64,000 bases of DNA from Acidihalobacter prosperus. GTDB lineage: Bacteria > Pseudomonadota > Gammaproteobacteria > DSM-5130 > Acidihalobacteraceae. Position 1 is the stretch's first letter. Each line of letters begins with the position of its first letter. A model generated the notes under the pieces. The model searched no databases. It saw nothing but the letters and a program-made list of their open reading frames with translations, and had not been told where the DNA came from. Below are positions 16,797 to 24,338 of the stretch, in pieces. The stretch is taken from positions 1 through 64,000 of the forward strand of contig NZ_JQSG02000004.1 of assembly GCF_000754095.2 (NCBI RefSeq), read 5' to 3'. The translations under genes and the position numbers were made by a program.

Positions 16797-17315
16797 TTAA
16801 GGCGCGGTCGCGCCATCGTGGTGATAGATCATGCGTGCGGCGCGCAGCGTATTGACCTTCAACTGTCGGCTGACCCACGGCACGCGAAACATGTATTGGT
16901 CGCACGCGGCGTCGTAGATCACTTCATCGCCTTGCGGCGTCCAGGCGGCCACATCGATCAGATACGCCTGGCGCACCAGGGCCGAGTTGAAGGTTTCTTC
17001 GTCAGGCAGACGTGAGCGCCACCAGGCCGTCACCAGTTCCCGATAGTCAGGCCCCAGTTTCTCCGCGGCCTGAAGACCCGGTTCCCACCAGATTGCGCTG
17101 ACGCCTTCGCCCGGATTGAAATCGCCCACGGATCGGGGCGGCAACCGGCGAAAAGCCAGTAGCCTGTCCGACCTTACGAGAAACTGCAGACGGCGCTTGT
17201 GATGCGCTTCTCCAGTCAATCCGTCTTCCGGGTCAACGAGTTCCAGCACCTGACCATCAAGGGCGACGCTGATTCGGCCTTTGAGTTTTTTCATCAGCGG
17301 ATGATTGAATGACAT
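16797..17315 (-). CDS. hypothetical protein (172 aa)
   Basis: Soluble protein with conserved-looking Trp and Arg residues (WWEPGLQAAEKLGPDYRELVTAWW). Start is either 17315 or the in-frame Met at 17294; the former has AAGGAG about 12 bases upstream. It overlaps the upstream gene by up to 59 bases. Not recognised. Confidence 0.55.
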   Translation of the reverse strand: MSFNHPLMKKLKGRISVALDGQVLELVDPEDGLTGEAHHKRRLQFLVRSDRLLAFRRLPPRSVGDFNPGEGVSAIWWEPGLQAAEKLGPDYRELVTAWWRSRLPDEETFNSALVRQAYLIDVAAWTPQGDEVIYDAACDQYMFRVPWVSRQLKVNTLRAARMIYHHDGATAP

Positions 17316-17553
17316 GGTGTTTCACCACTCCTTTGGGGTTGCTGTCTTTTCCGATGAACTGCCGGTACACGACCGACATCGGCTCGTCTCTGATTTCCCA
17401 GGTCACGAACCGTCCTTTGCGTTCGATCAGGTAGGCGGTTTTGCCGCCGAAGATCGACCAAAAATGATGCGTGGCGTCAGGCGTTCGACACGCGCAGGAA
17501 TCCTGCACGCGCGCGCCGCCCAGGGCCGCCGCGAGTTCGGCAATAATGCTCAT
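17257..17553 (-). CDS. hypothetical protein (98 aa)
   Basis: Contains CxC at residues 19-21 and a strand-rich centre (FWSIFGGKTAYLIERKG). GAGG precedes the ATG. The unusually long overlap with the next gene suggests one of the two starts is wrong or the two are tightly coupled. Confidence 0.5.
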   Translation of the reverse strand: MSIIAELAAALGGARVQDSCACRTPDATHHFWSIFGGKTAYLIERKGRFVTWEIRDEPMSVVYRQFIGKDSNPKGVVKHHVIQSSADEKTQRPNQRRP

Positions 17554-17673
17554 TGGGGTTTCCTCTCGATTGCTCCGCGATTGAGGGGAGGCGGAGACTC
17601 CGGTCTTCTGCTTCGCTTCGAAAAGCGGTTCAGAAGACCGCCGGCTGATGCCGGCGGGAGGAAGGTGGAGGTA

Positions 17674-18777
17674 TCAGTCCCAGCTTAATGCGCCGCCGGT
17701 CTGATATTCGGTGACGCGCGTCTCGAAGAAATTTTTCTCCTTGCGCAGGTTCGCCTGCTCGTCCAGCCACTCGATCGCGTTCTCCGCGCCCGGGAAAGGC
17801 TCTTCGAGGCCGAGCTGCTTGGCGCGGCGGTTGGCGACGAAGCGGAACTGGTCGCTGTGCATCTCGGCGGTGTAGCCAAGGATCGGGTCGGGCAGGAGGT
17901 AGCGGGCGTAGCCGCTTTCGGCGGCCTCGGCCTCGTCCCACATCTCGCGGATGGCCTTGGGATCGGGGCGGATGTTTTCCTCCAGCATGATCTGCTTGGC
18001 CACGCGGATGCCGAAGCTGGCGTGCATGACTTCGTCGCGCATGATGTATTGCAGCTGTTCGGCGGTGCCCTTCATCAGGCCGCGGCGTTGCAGGGCGAAG
18101 ATGGGGGTGAAGCCGTTGTAGAACCAGCTGCCTTCGAACACGGCGGCGAAGAAGATGTACGCCATGAGGAAGTTCATCAGTTCGTCGCGGTCCTTGAGGT
18201 CGATGTCGGGACGCAGGACGGAGTCGAGCCGGCGGTTGGCGATGCGGATCTTGGCGTGGATCTCGGGGACCACGCGGTAGCGGTTGTAGATCTCGCCCTG
18301 GTCGAGGCCGATGGTTTCGATGCAGTGCTGGTAGGTCCAGGTGTGCAGGGATTCCTCGTAGACCTGGCGGGCCTGGTAGATCTGCAGCTCGGGCGCGGAC
18401 ATCTTTTCCATCACCGCGAGGCCGATGTTGCGCATGGCCAGGATGTCGGAGGTGGTCAGGTAGGCGAGCACGTTCTCGTAGACGTGGCGTTCTTCCAGGG
18501 TGAGCTTGTGGAAGTAGTCGTGCACGTCGGAGGCCATGTTGATGTCGAGCGGCGTCCAGTGGTTCTTGTTGGCGTTGAGGAAGTAGTTCCACGCCCAGGG
18601 GTACTTGAACGGCGCGAGCTGGTTGATGTCGGTCAAGCCGTTTACAACACGCTTGTCATCGGCCTTGACGGGTTGGCTCTCGCGTTCATCTTCGGCGGAC
18701 CCGATAATGTTTTGCGCGCCCGCGTTATCAGGCTCGCGCCTGACTGCGGGCGCAAGCGGATCGTCCCAGTCTTTCAT
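17674..18777 (-). CDS. nrdB: ribonucleoside-diphosphate reductase, class Ia beta subunit
   Basis: 367-residue protein with AGGAG before the ATG at 18777. All diiron and radical residues of NrdB can be placed: Asp111, Glu142, His145, radical Tyr149 (EESLHTWTY), Glu215 (FEGSW), Glu249 and His252 (DEVMH). The 31-residue spacing from Asp111 to Glu142 equals that of the E. coli enzyme. It supplies the tyrosyl radical for dNTP synthesis but needs an alpha subunit, and no nrdA lies in this window. Codon use is more G/C-biased than the neighbours, pointing to separate acquisition. Confidence 0.93.
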   Translation of the reverse strand: MKDWDDPLAPAVRREPDNAGAQNIIGSAEDERESQPVKADDKRVVNGLTDINQLAPFKYPWAWNYFLNANKNHWTPLDINMASDVHDYFHKLTLEERHVYENVLAYLTTSDILAMRNIGLAVMEKMSAPELQIYQARQVYEESLHTWTYQHCIETIGLDQGEIYNRYRVVPEIHAKIRIANRRLDSVLRPDIDLKDRDELMNFLMAYIFFAAVFEGSWFYNGFTPIFALQRRGLMKGTAEQLQYIMRDEVMHASFGIRVAKQIMLEENIRPDPKAIREMWDEAEAAESGYARYLLPDPILGYTAEMHSDQFRFVANRRAKQLGLEEPFPGAENAIEWLDEQANLRKEKNFFETRVTEYQTGGALSWD

Positions 18778-18875
18778 GACGAGGCTCCTGTGGTTTTTAA
18801 GGGATAGGCCGGGCTGCGCGCCGGCTGACGTTGAAACCAAAGCGTATGCGGGCGGACGCACGGATACGGTTTGGC
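18767..18875. repeat. nrdB start/leader segment, copy 1 of a 109-bp duplication
   Basis: Covers the nrdB start codon and 98 bases upstream. The same sequence, lightly diverged at its left end and with one 15-base internal tandem duplication, occurs at 19563-19686. It begins CAGTCTTT and ends GGTTTGGC. Confidence 0.85.
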
Positions 18876-18961
18876 CTTATGCTTACAGAGATCTGGGGAT
18901 GCTTGCTAATGCGGAAAACCTTATATGATCCTATACAAAGCAATCATTCAGGAGGAATGAA

Positions 18962-19225
18962 ATGGAACAAGCGCTTTCACAATACGAAAAAATGATGCAG
19001 GCGCCGCATCAGTTAGATGACGACGAACTCGACCAAGCGTTCAAAAAATTCGATATACCCTTTGAGATGAGAATGGAGATTCTGGCAAGACGCGCAAAAT
19101 TCGTCATAAAAGATCCACTTCACGCCAAGACATTCGCCGCACTTGCAAGATTCCAGTTTGATGAAGTGGATCGACTTATCAAGCTGAAAGAAAAGATGAA
19201 CGAAAGGAATATCAAGGTGGTTTGA
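18962..19225 (+). CDS. small helical protein (87 aa)
   Basis: GGAGG lies 7 bases before the ATG. Highly charged, fully helical product. AT-richer than its surroundings. A TATGAT box at about 18923-18928 could be its -10 element. The stop is overlapped by the hairpin GGTGGTTT-GAAACCACC (19214-19230), which may terminate both this gene and the convergent one. It lies between the two copies of the nrdB leader. Confidence 0.6.
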   Translation: MEQALSQYEKMMQAPHQLDDDELDQAFKKFDIPFEMRMEILARRAKFVIKDPLHAKTFAALARFQFDEVDRLIKLKEKMNERNIKVV

Positions 19226-19247
19226 AACCACCCTGATAATCAAGTCG

Positions 19248-19433
19248 TTATTTCCGGGCTTCTTGCCTGGCTGCTATTTCTTCCTGTATTTGCTCTATCA
19301 TCTGCTTATATCTTCTTTCTTCTTCTGGGTATAGCACAGCAAGCTTTCTTGACGCTTCTATAGCTTTCAGAAGTTGCTCGTCGCTTCCATTTTCCAGAAA
19401 CTTTTTGAAATCTTTCAAACTTTCGTTGTACAT
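19248..19433 (-). CDS. small helical protein (61 aa)
   Basis: AAAGGAG lies 5 bases before the ATG. Helical, Glu/Lys-rich protein, convergent with the 18962-19225 gene. Both have lower GC and both lie inside the interval bracketed by the duplicated nrdB leader. Not recognised. Confidence 0.55.
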   Translation of the reverse strand: MYNESLKDFKKFLENGSDEQLLKAIEASRKLAVLYPEEERRYKQMIEQIQEEIAARQEARK

Positions 19434-19500
19434 GTTGTCTCCTTTTGGGCCGCTACATCCAAAAAGAGTGGTTTTCCGTCAGCGGCAGCGGACGGACCCC

Positions 19501-19531
19501 CCCGTCTGCGGGGGGATTCCCCGCAGACGGG
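19501..19531. terminator. strong hairpin
   Basis: Perfect 13-base stem CCCGTCTGCGGGG / CCCCGCAGACGGG with a 5-base loop. No clear T-tract on either strand; may be a terminator or a structured boundary. Confidence 0.5.
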
Positions 19532-19562
19532 TTAAATGCGGGTGTGACCACCCGGATTACCT

Positions 19563-19686
19563 CAGTCTTTTATGACGAGACTTCTGTAGTTTTTACTTCT
19601 GTAGTTTTTAAGGGATAGGCCGGGCTGCGCGCCGGCTGACGTTGAAACCAAAGCGTATGCGGGCGGACGCACGGATACGGTTTGGC
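19563..19686. repeat. duplicated nrdB leader, copy 2
   Basis: Partner of 18767-18875. It keeps the region corresponding to the nrdB start, altered to TTTTATGACG, and carries a 15-base tandem duplication of CTTCTGTAGTTTTTA. No nrdB coding sequence follows it, so it is a remnant left by a duplication or insertion. Confidence 0.85.
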
Positions 19687-19755
19687 TGGCGCCTAAAGTC
19701 GATGGGATAGCGTGACAGCCGCAGTGATGGCGGCGGAGTCACCCGCGACGGTGGA

Positions 19756-19977
19756 TTACCGCCGCGAGTGTTTTTCCACGAAATACAGGACCATCATCAG
19801 CAGGCCGCTGATGATGCCTGTGCCTGTCGGAAGCCAAAAACTCACGGCTCCGCTCATGAACATGGAAACGAATACGGCCGAGAAAGTTGCGGCCACCAAA
19901 ATCCATGCGATCGCATGGCGTGCTTTGGTGTGTATTTCATTCATGTTCGTGCTCAAGGGCTGTTGGCGGGCGTGCAT
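19756..19977 (-). CDS. small membrane protein (73 aa)
   Basis: Two transmembrane helices, around 24-44 and 48-66, and a basic C-terminus. The ATG at 19977 has GGAG 8 bases upstream, while the earlier ATG at 19989 has none. It follows a 52-residue membrane protein gene closely. Confidence 0.5.
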   Translation of the reverse strand: MHARQQPLSTNMNEIHTKARHAIAWILVAATFSAVFVSMFMSGAVSFWLPTGTGIISGLLMMVLYFVEKHSRR

Positions 19978-19990
19978 GGTCTGCTCCATT

Positions 19991-20149
19991 CTATTTCGAA
20001 AGGAAAAGCAAGACAAACGACACGCCCGCCGCGAGCGCGGTTGCCCCGATATCCCAGGGCGTCGGGTTACCACCTGCAGCCAGGTGCTTCATCCCGAGCA
20101 CAACCGCTCCCCACAGCCCGAGAGACATCAGTCTCAGGGCGTGCTTCAT
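19991..20149 (-). CDS. tiny membrane protein (52 aa)
   Basis: AGGAGG lies 8 bases before the ATG. Two hydrophobic segments (about 5-22 and 34-50). Directly upstream of, and probably coupled to, the 73-residue membrane protein gene. Confidence 0.5.
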   Translation of the reverse strand: MKHALRLMSLGLWGAVVLGMKHLAAGGNPTPWDIGATALAAGVSFVLLFLSK

Positions 20150-20305
20150 CTTGAATTTCCTCCTATTGATTAAAGTTGATTAAAGTTGGCGTTGTTCGAC
20201 GGAGAAGGCCGTCGATCCTTGGGAAACTTCACCATTCTGGCATGCCCAGGAAGGCGTGCTAGGATGATGGCATCTCTCAACAAACAGACACCCAGGAGGG
20301 TTACC

Positions 20306-20497
20306 GTGAACACCGAAAACACCATTGATTTTGTCAGCTATCGCAAGCGCCCCGAAGTGCGCAGCCGAGTGCTCACCCGCCGGCACGAGCAGCTCCGCAA
20401 GGAGAACCCGGAACTCGCCGAAAAGCACGACCGACTGCTGGAGGCGATTTTCGAAGATCCGGAAGTGCAGACATTCTGCGAAGAAAACGACATCTAG
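20306..20497 (+). CDS. small charged protein, GTG start (63 aa)
   Basis: AGGAGG lies 6 bases before the GTG at 20306. Highly charged helical product (RRHEQLRKENPELAEKHDRL). Followed within 20 bases by a good terminator, so it is an independent unit. Not recognised. Confidence 0.6.
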   Translation: MNTENTIDFVSYRKRPEVRSRVLTRRHEQLRKENPELAEKHDRLLEAIFEDPEVQTFCEENDI

Positions 20498-20517
20498 GTG
20501 TCGCTTGAATCAAGAAG

Positions 20518-20550
20518 CACGGCGTCTTAGCGACGCCGTGTCTTGTCTTT
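20518..20550 (+). terminator. rho-independent terminator
   Basis: CACGGCGTC / GACGCCGTG stem with a short loop, followed by TCTTGTCTTT on the plus strand, just after the stop at 20497. Confidence 0.75.
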
Positions 20551-20600
20551 AACCTCAAAGAATTCTCCTGCTGTTAAGCAGTGAGTGGCTAAGCGAAAAC

Positions 20601-20627
20601 AAAGAGCCCGCTTTGTGCGGGCTCTTT
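20601..20627 (-). terminator. rho-independent terminator
   Basis: AAAGAGCCCGC / GCGGGCTCTTT perfect 11-base stem, followed by T-rich sequence on the minus strand. Ends the 20644-20907 gene; may be bidirectional. Confidence 0.75.
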
Positions 20628-20643
20628 GACTGTGTGAGAGGTA

Positions 20644-20907
20644 TCAGTTGTACCGATACCCCGCAAGGAATCCGTGAACTTCCTCGCTGGACAATCCGAT
20701 CCTGTCGGCGGCCTCCCAGACCTTGGCTTCCGCCAGATCCGGGTCTTTGGCATACAGGGCATCGAAACGCGCTTTCAAAACCGCAAGTGGCCGCACACGA
20801 CGGTCGCGACTCTCATCCCCGTATACACGGGGGGAACGACGGTCACGCGAATACAGGTTGAAGAACGCAGCAACGATGGGATTTTCACGGTCTTTGATCA
20901 TGGTCAT
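20644..20907 (-). CDS. hypothetical protein (87 aa)
   Basis: GAGGAG lies 8 bases before the ATG at 20907. Basic N-terminal half (RDRRSPRVYGDESRDRR) and helical C-terminal half with a LSSEEVHGFLAGY end that resembles a small helix-turn-helix. Not recognised. Confidence 0.55.
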   Translation of the reverse strand: MTMIKDRENPIVAAFFNLYSRDRRSPRVYGDESRDRRVRPLAVLKARFDALYAKDPDLAEAKVWEAADRIGLSSEEVHGFLAGYRYN

Positions 20908-21150
20908 GATAGTTCTCCTCTGGGCCGCTACTCCCATTGGAAAATTTCATGTCCCATCCGCGTAGCGGAGAGGACATCATGACCCCCATCGCGGGAGAGA
21001 TGTCCCGCAGATGGGTGCAATGTCCGGGATGCCTCCCGGAAGTTGTCTTGCGATAAGCTCGCAAGCGGCTTTGTGAAACCTGATCGTTACGCCTGACGGC
21101 ACACGCTGTCAAGCGCTCGCATATCGGGCATCGCTCCATGCCTGAAATGC

Positions 21151-21168
21151 GCCGCCCCGAAGGGCGGC
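21151..21168 (-). terminator. terminator hairpin
   Basis: GCCGCCC-CGA-AGGGCGGC stem just downstream of the zinc-ribbon gene on the minus strand, followed by GCATTTC. Confidence 0.6.
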
Positions 21169-21186
21169 AAGTGGGTTTTACTGACG

Positions 21187-21453
21187 TTATGGGAACAGCC
21201 GGATCTGACCCTGGCTCTCCAATTTCGTGCGGTACGACTGATCGCTGCAGTGCCCGATCGCCTCGCTTTCCGTCTTGCAGTATTCACCGCACTCCGGACA
21301 AAGCCAGTATTCGCCCTCGGTGATCGTTGGCTGGCAGCACTCTATGGCCTCGTCTTCTTCATTGTATTCCGCGCCGCATTCATCGCAGCGAAAGAGCTGG
21401 ACTTTTTCGATGACGCAATCCGACGAGGAATTCTCTGCGTTCGGGTTTTCCAT
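21187..21453 (-). CDS. double zinc-ribbon small protein (88 aa)
   Basis: CDEC near residue 23 and CPEC near residue 52, with further Cys pairs (ECC, YCK), suit two zinc-binding sites. Acidic. The MENPN start resembles the 136-residue zinc-ribbon protein at 2006-2416. Lies just downstream of the sliding-clamp gene on the same strand. Confidence 0.6.
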   Translation of the reverse strand: MENPNAENSSSDCVIEKVQLFRCDECGAEYNEEDEAIECCQPTITEGEYWLCPECGEYCKTESEAIGHCSDQSYRTKLESQGQIRLFP

Positions 21454-21465
21454 GGGAGACCCTCC

Positions 21466-22566
21466 TTAGAGACGATACTGTGACAGCGTGACCGAAACGT
21501 CCGGCTCGGTCCCGGTCAACAACATAGGTCTGTCCGCAGACGTGATATGAATGCGGATTTCTTCCCCGGGCAGTACCGAGATGGCATCCAGCAGATAACC
21601 GAGCAGGAATCCGACCGTGAGCGATTCCCCTTCGTAGTCGGCATCGATGTCGATGCGGCCGGCGTCGGCGTTCCCTGTCGAGTTCGCTTTCAGGGTCAGC
21701 TTGCCCTGCGACACTTCGGCGGCGACGGCGCGGTACTTCGCATCGGAAAAACCGCCAACCAGGTCGACGGCTTCGCGCAGTTGCTCGCGATTGACCACGA
21801 CGGGCGTAGGCACTTCCTTCGCCAGTATCCGCTGATAGTCCGGGTAGGTGCCGTCGACGAGAATGGTGGTCAGGGCGAAGCCATCCACTTCGAAACGCGC
21901 CTGACGTTTGTTCAGCTTGACGACAACGGTCTCGTCGCTCTTCGGCAATGCACGGCTCAATACCGTCAAGGCTGCATGCGGAATAATTCCGCTCACCCCG
22001 GAGGCATCACCCGTGTAGATCATGCTCTGTACCAGGCAACGGTGACCGTCGGTAGCCACCCAGGTGGCGATTCCGCCGTCGATCTGCAGATAGGCGCCGT
22101 TGAGATAGGTGCGCACGTCGTTTTCCGCGGCGTGCATGGCGGCGGACTTTATGGCCGTGTGCAGCGCCGATGCGCCCATCTGGACGCTGACATCGTCTTC
22201 AGCCTGTTTTCCCGGCAGCGGAAAATCGACGCTGTTATAACTTGAGAGCGTGAAGTGGCCTCGGCCGCAGGTCACCTTGACCTTGGGTTCGGCACCTTTT
22301 CCCCGCGCGAATTCGACGTATTCGCCAAACCCACCGGAGGCAATAGCCGCCAGTTTGTCCAGCGGGGCCGTGAACGGATCGCTACCGCCTTCGGCAGGCA
22401 GTGTCGCGTACGCCCAGGATTTCATATCGGTCGCCGTGATGACGAGCGTATCCTGCGTCGCCTCTACCAGCACATGACTGAGTATCGGCATCACGTTCGC
22501 GCGCTTGACCAGTGTGGACAGACGGCCGAGCGCTTCGGCCAGCGCCTTGCGTTCCACTTTGAACAT
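21466..22566 (-). CDS. dnaN: DNA polymerase III beta subunit (sliding clamp)
   Basis: 366 residues, the normal length of bacterial beta clamps, with the three-domain layout and the conserved ALTVLSRALP and TYPDYQRI segments. The C-terminus is LSQYRL, which matches the usual M-P-M-R-L ending. AGGAG precedes the ATG at 22566. It tethers polymerases to DNA. An element-borne clamp suggests the element tunes its own replication or repair, possibly with its DinB polymerase at 47164. Confidence 0.9.
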   Translation of the reverse strand: MFKVERKALAEALGRLSTLVKRANVMPILSHVLVEATQDTLVITATDMKSWAYATLPAEGGSDPFTAPLDKLAAIASGGFGEYVEFARGKGAEPKVKVTCGRGHFTLSSYNSVDFPLPGKQAEDDVSVQMGASALHTAIKSAAMHAAENDVRTYLNGAYLQIDGGIATWVATDGHRCLVQSMIYTGDASGVSGIIPHAALTVLSRALPKSDETVVVKLNKRQARFEVDGFALTTILVDGTYPDYQRILAKEVPTPVVVNREQLREAVDLVGGFSDAKYRAVAAEVSQGKLTLKANSTGNADAGRIDIDADYEGESLTVGFLLGYLLDAISVLPGEEIRIHITSADRPMLLTGTEPDVSVTLSQYRL

Positions 22567-22792
22567 GAGGTATCTCCTGTTTAAGACGCGCACGCAAAAG
22601 CCCCAGACGCGCAAAACGCGCGCACGGGTATCCCGCGTACACAAAAACCAATAGGAAGTGCGCCATTCGGCGCGAACGAGTGCGGCGAATGCCGCGGTAC
22701 AGATGTCCGGTTGCCCGGGAATTCAGTCCGGCGTTGCCGGAATCATTGGCCGCGATGCGTTCGCGGGGACGGTTTGCAGAATATATATCACG

Positions 22793-23314
22793 CTATCTTG
22801 GGCTGTGCAAGCCCGCGAGATCGCGGATCGAGGCGGCCACTTTCAGCCGGTAGCCGGCGGCCAGCCGGCGCGTGTGCGAGTGATACCAGCCGATCGCGCG
22901 GGCGAGATTGCCGTGAGCCTGAGACAAATAGTTTTTCAGGATGGCGGCGGCCACCGCGAGGTTGATGCAGCCGTCATTCTGTACCTCGGCCCGCGTGATG
23001 CCTATCCGCGCCAGCTTCGGCATCCAGAGCGTGTTCACCTGCATCGGACCTAGATCGTAGGTGCCGTTGCCGTCCTTTACCGCCTGTCCTGGGCGCCCGC
23101 CTTCCGTTTGCATGATTCCGAGCAATGCCCAGGGGTTGATCTTGTCGGCTCGGGCCACCGTCAACACGCATTGCGGCGTCGGCCAACGCGGCGCGGGCGC
23201 CGGAGCGCTCCACGCGGGCGTCGGCAGACCGACGGCGGCCATCAGGCCGACCGCAACGATCATCGCGCTCACGAAACGAAGATTCACACCCGGATCATGT
23301 CCCGATTCGGGCAT
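22793..23314 (-). CDS. conjugation-type lytic transglycosylase (TrbN/VirB1-like, 173 aa)
   Basis: An N-terminal signal sequence with hydrophobic core LRFVSAMIVAVGLMAAVGL and an APA-type cleavage region precedes an SLT-like domain: INPWALLGIMQTEGG, then YDLGPMQVNTLW. The catalytic Glu is in MQTEGG. Such enzymes open the peptidoglycan so that the transfer channel can be built. The start could also be a GTG at 23290. Divergent from csf5, with a short shared upstream region. Confidence 0.75.
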   Translation of the reverse strand: MPESGHDPGVNLRFVSAMIVAVGLMAAVGLPTPAWSAPAPAPRWPTPQCVLTVARADKINPWALLGIMQTEGGRPGQAVKDGNGTYDLGPMQVNTLWMPKLARIGITRAEVQNDGCINLAVAAAILKNYLSQAHGNLARAIGWYHSHTRRLAAGYRLKVAASIRDLAGLHSPR

Positions 23315-23448
23315 CAACGCTCGTCCAGCGCATCGGAAATCACGAAAAGACCCCTTATTTTGGATTATTTGGGAAAAAACGGCTTGATCGCCTACTTCAT
23401 CCTTGTATTCGGCCGATGACGGCTTGCGTTTTTCACGTACTGGATACG

Positions 23449-23982
23449 ATGGAACACGCACTGTTTATGAGCACCCAGATAGAGGATGACTGCATGATCG
23501 ATGTCAATGCGATACACAAATCGGCATGGGCGAAAGCCACTGATGGCGCGCCCTGCGCACACCGCCCGTTCCTGTTCGATTTCAGGCAAGTGGCCGGACG
23601 AGGCATCTACTTGTACACGCGCCCTCTGGGCGAGGCATCGCCCCTGCGGGCTGGCCATAGCTACCCACTGGTCGTCCGCCTTGCGGCCACTCACCGAGCG
23701 AAAAACCCCGCCGGGAAAATCGTCGAAAGACGGATTTCCGAGCATGAATTGCCTGAATGGCTTGGCCGGATATTCGCCCGCCACGGCATGCGGGTCGACG
23801 GCATCCAGCATGCGCAGTTCGAGCCGGTGAAAGTCGGCCGTGGCGGGCTTGACGTGCTGAGTACCGTGATGGTCGCCGCGCAAGTCCTCATTGAGGACGA
23901 GGCAAAAGCGGCTCACGCCTGGGGTCACGGCATCGGCCGCGGCAAGGCCTGGGGGTGCGGCACGCTGATGCTGAGGCATTGA
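23449..23982 (+). CDS. csf5: Csf5, Cas6-like crRNA-processing endoribonuclease of type IV-A
   Basis: 177 residues from the ATG at 23449; an in-frame ATG at 23416 is an alternative. The C-terminal GIGRGKAWGCGTLML is the glycine-rich loop of Cas6-fold proteins, and the N-terminal strand plus AIHKSAW helix fits the Cas6e/Csf5 group. It would cut the CRISPR transcripts at the base of the repeat hairpin and stay bound to the crRNA. A CRISPR array starts 18 bases after its stop, which places the processing enzyme between the transglycosylase gene and the array. Confidence 0.8.
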   Translation: MEHALFMSTQIEDDCMIDVNAIHKSAWAKATDGAPCAHRPFLFDFRQVAGRGIYLYTRPLGEASPLRAGHSYPLVVRLAATHRAKNPAGKIVERRISEHELPEWLGRIFARHGMRVDGIQHAQFEPVKVGRGGLDVLSTVMVAAQVLIEDEAKAAHAWGHGIGRGKAWGCGTLMLRH

Positions 23983-23999
23983 ACATGGGTGTCGACAGG

Positions 24000-24315
24000 G
24001 TATTCCCCGCGCGCGGGGGTGAACGGCTAAAAGAGGATGGTCCAATGACGCGCCATGGGGTATTCCCCGCGCGCGGGGGTGAACTCCACATATCAAAAGC
24101 GTCTGCGCGGTCGCCAGCGTATTCCCCGCGCGCGCGGGGGTGAACCCACTCAGATTACCAAGGTGCCCGTTGGTCTTGAGTATTCCCCGCGCGCGCGGGG
24201 GTGAACCTTGACTCGGCAGCACGGCGCGCTCGATCACCACGTGTTCCCCGCGCGCGCGGGGGTGAACTGCGTCATCGGCCGAATACCATTTCCCCGCGAA
24301 TGCGCGGGGGTTGTC
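24000..24315 (+). CRISPR. CRISPR1: five repeats plus a degenerate sixth
   Basis: Repeats start at 24000, 24060, 24119, 24180 and 24241. They read GTATTCCCCGCGCG-type palindromes ending GGGGGTGAAC, with spacers of 34-35 bases. The first two repeats are 25 bases and the next three 27, differing by one CG in the stem-loop. Repeat 5 begins GTGTT. A diverged terminal copy (CCCCGCGAATGCGCGGGG) at about 24287-24315 follows only a ~20-base spacer. The array lies between csf5 and csf2 on the same strand. Confidence 0.93.
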
Positions 24316-24338
24316 TCACGCAAACTGGAGTATCTGTT

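Noticed and set aside
17630-18807. Long frames on both strands over nrdB (316 and 320 codons)
   Set aside because: GC-rich nrdB leaves open frames elsewhere; only the NrdB frame has conserved catalytic residues.
23392-24240. 282-codon minus-strand frame across csf5 and CRISPR1
   Set aside because: It is antisense to csf5 and its N-terminal part is translated CRISPR repeats.
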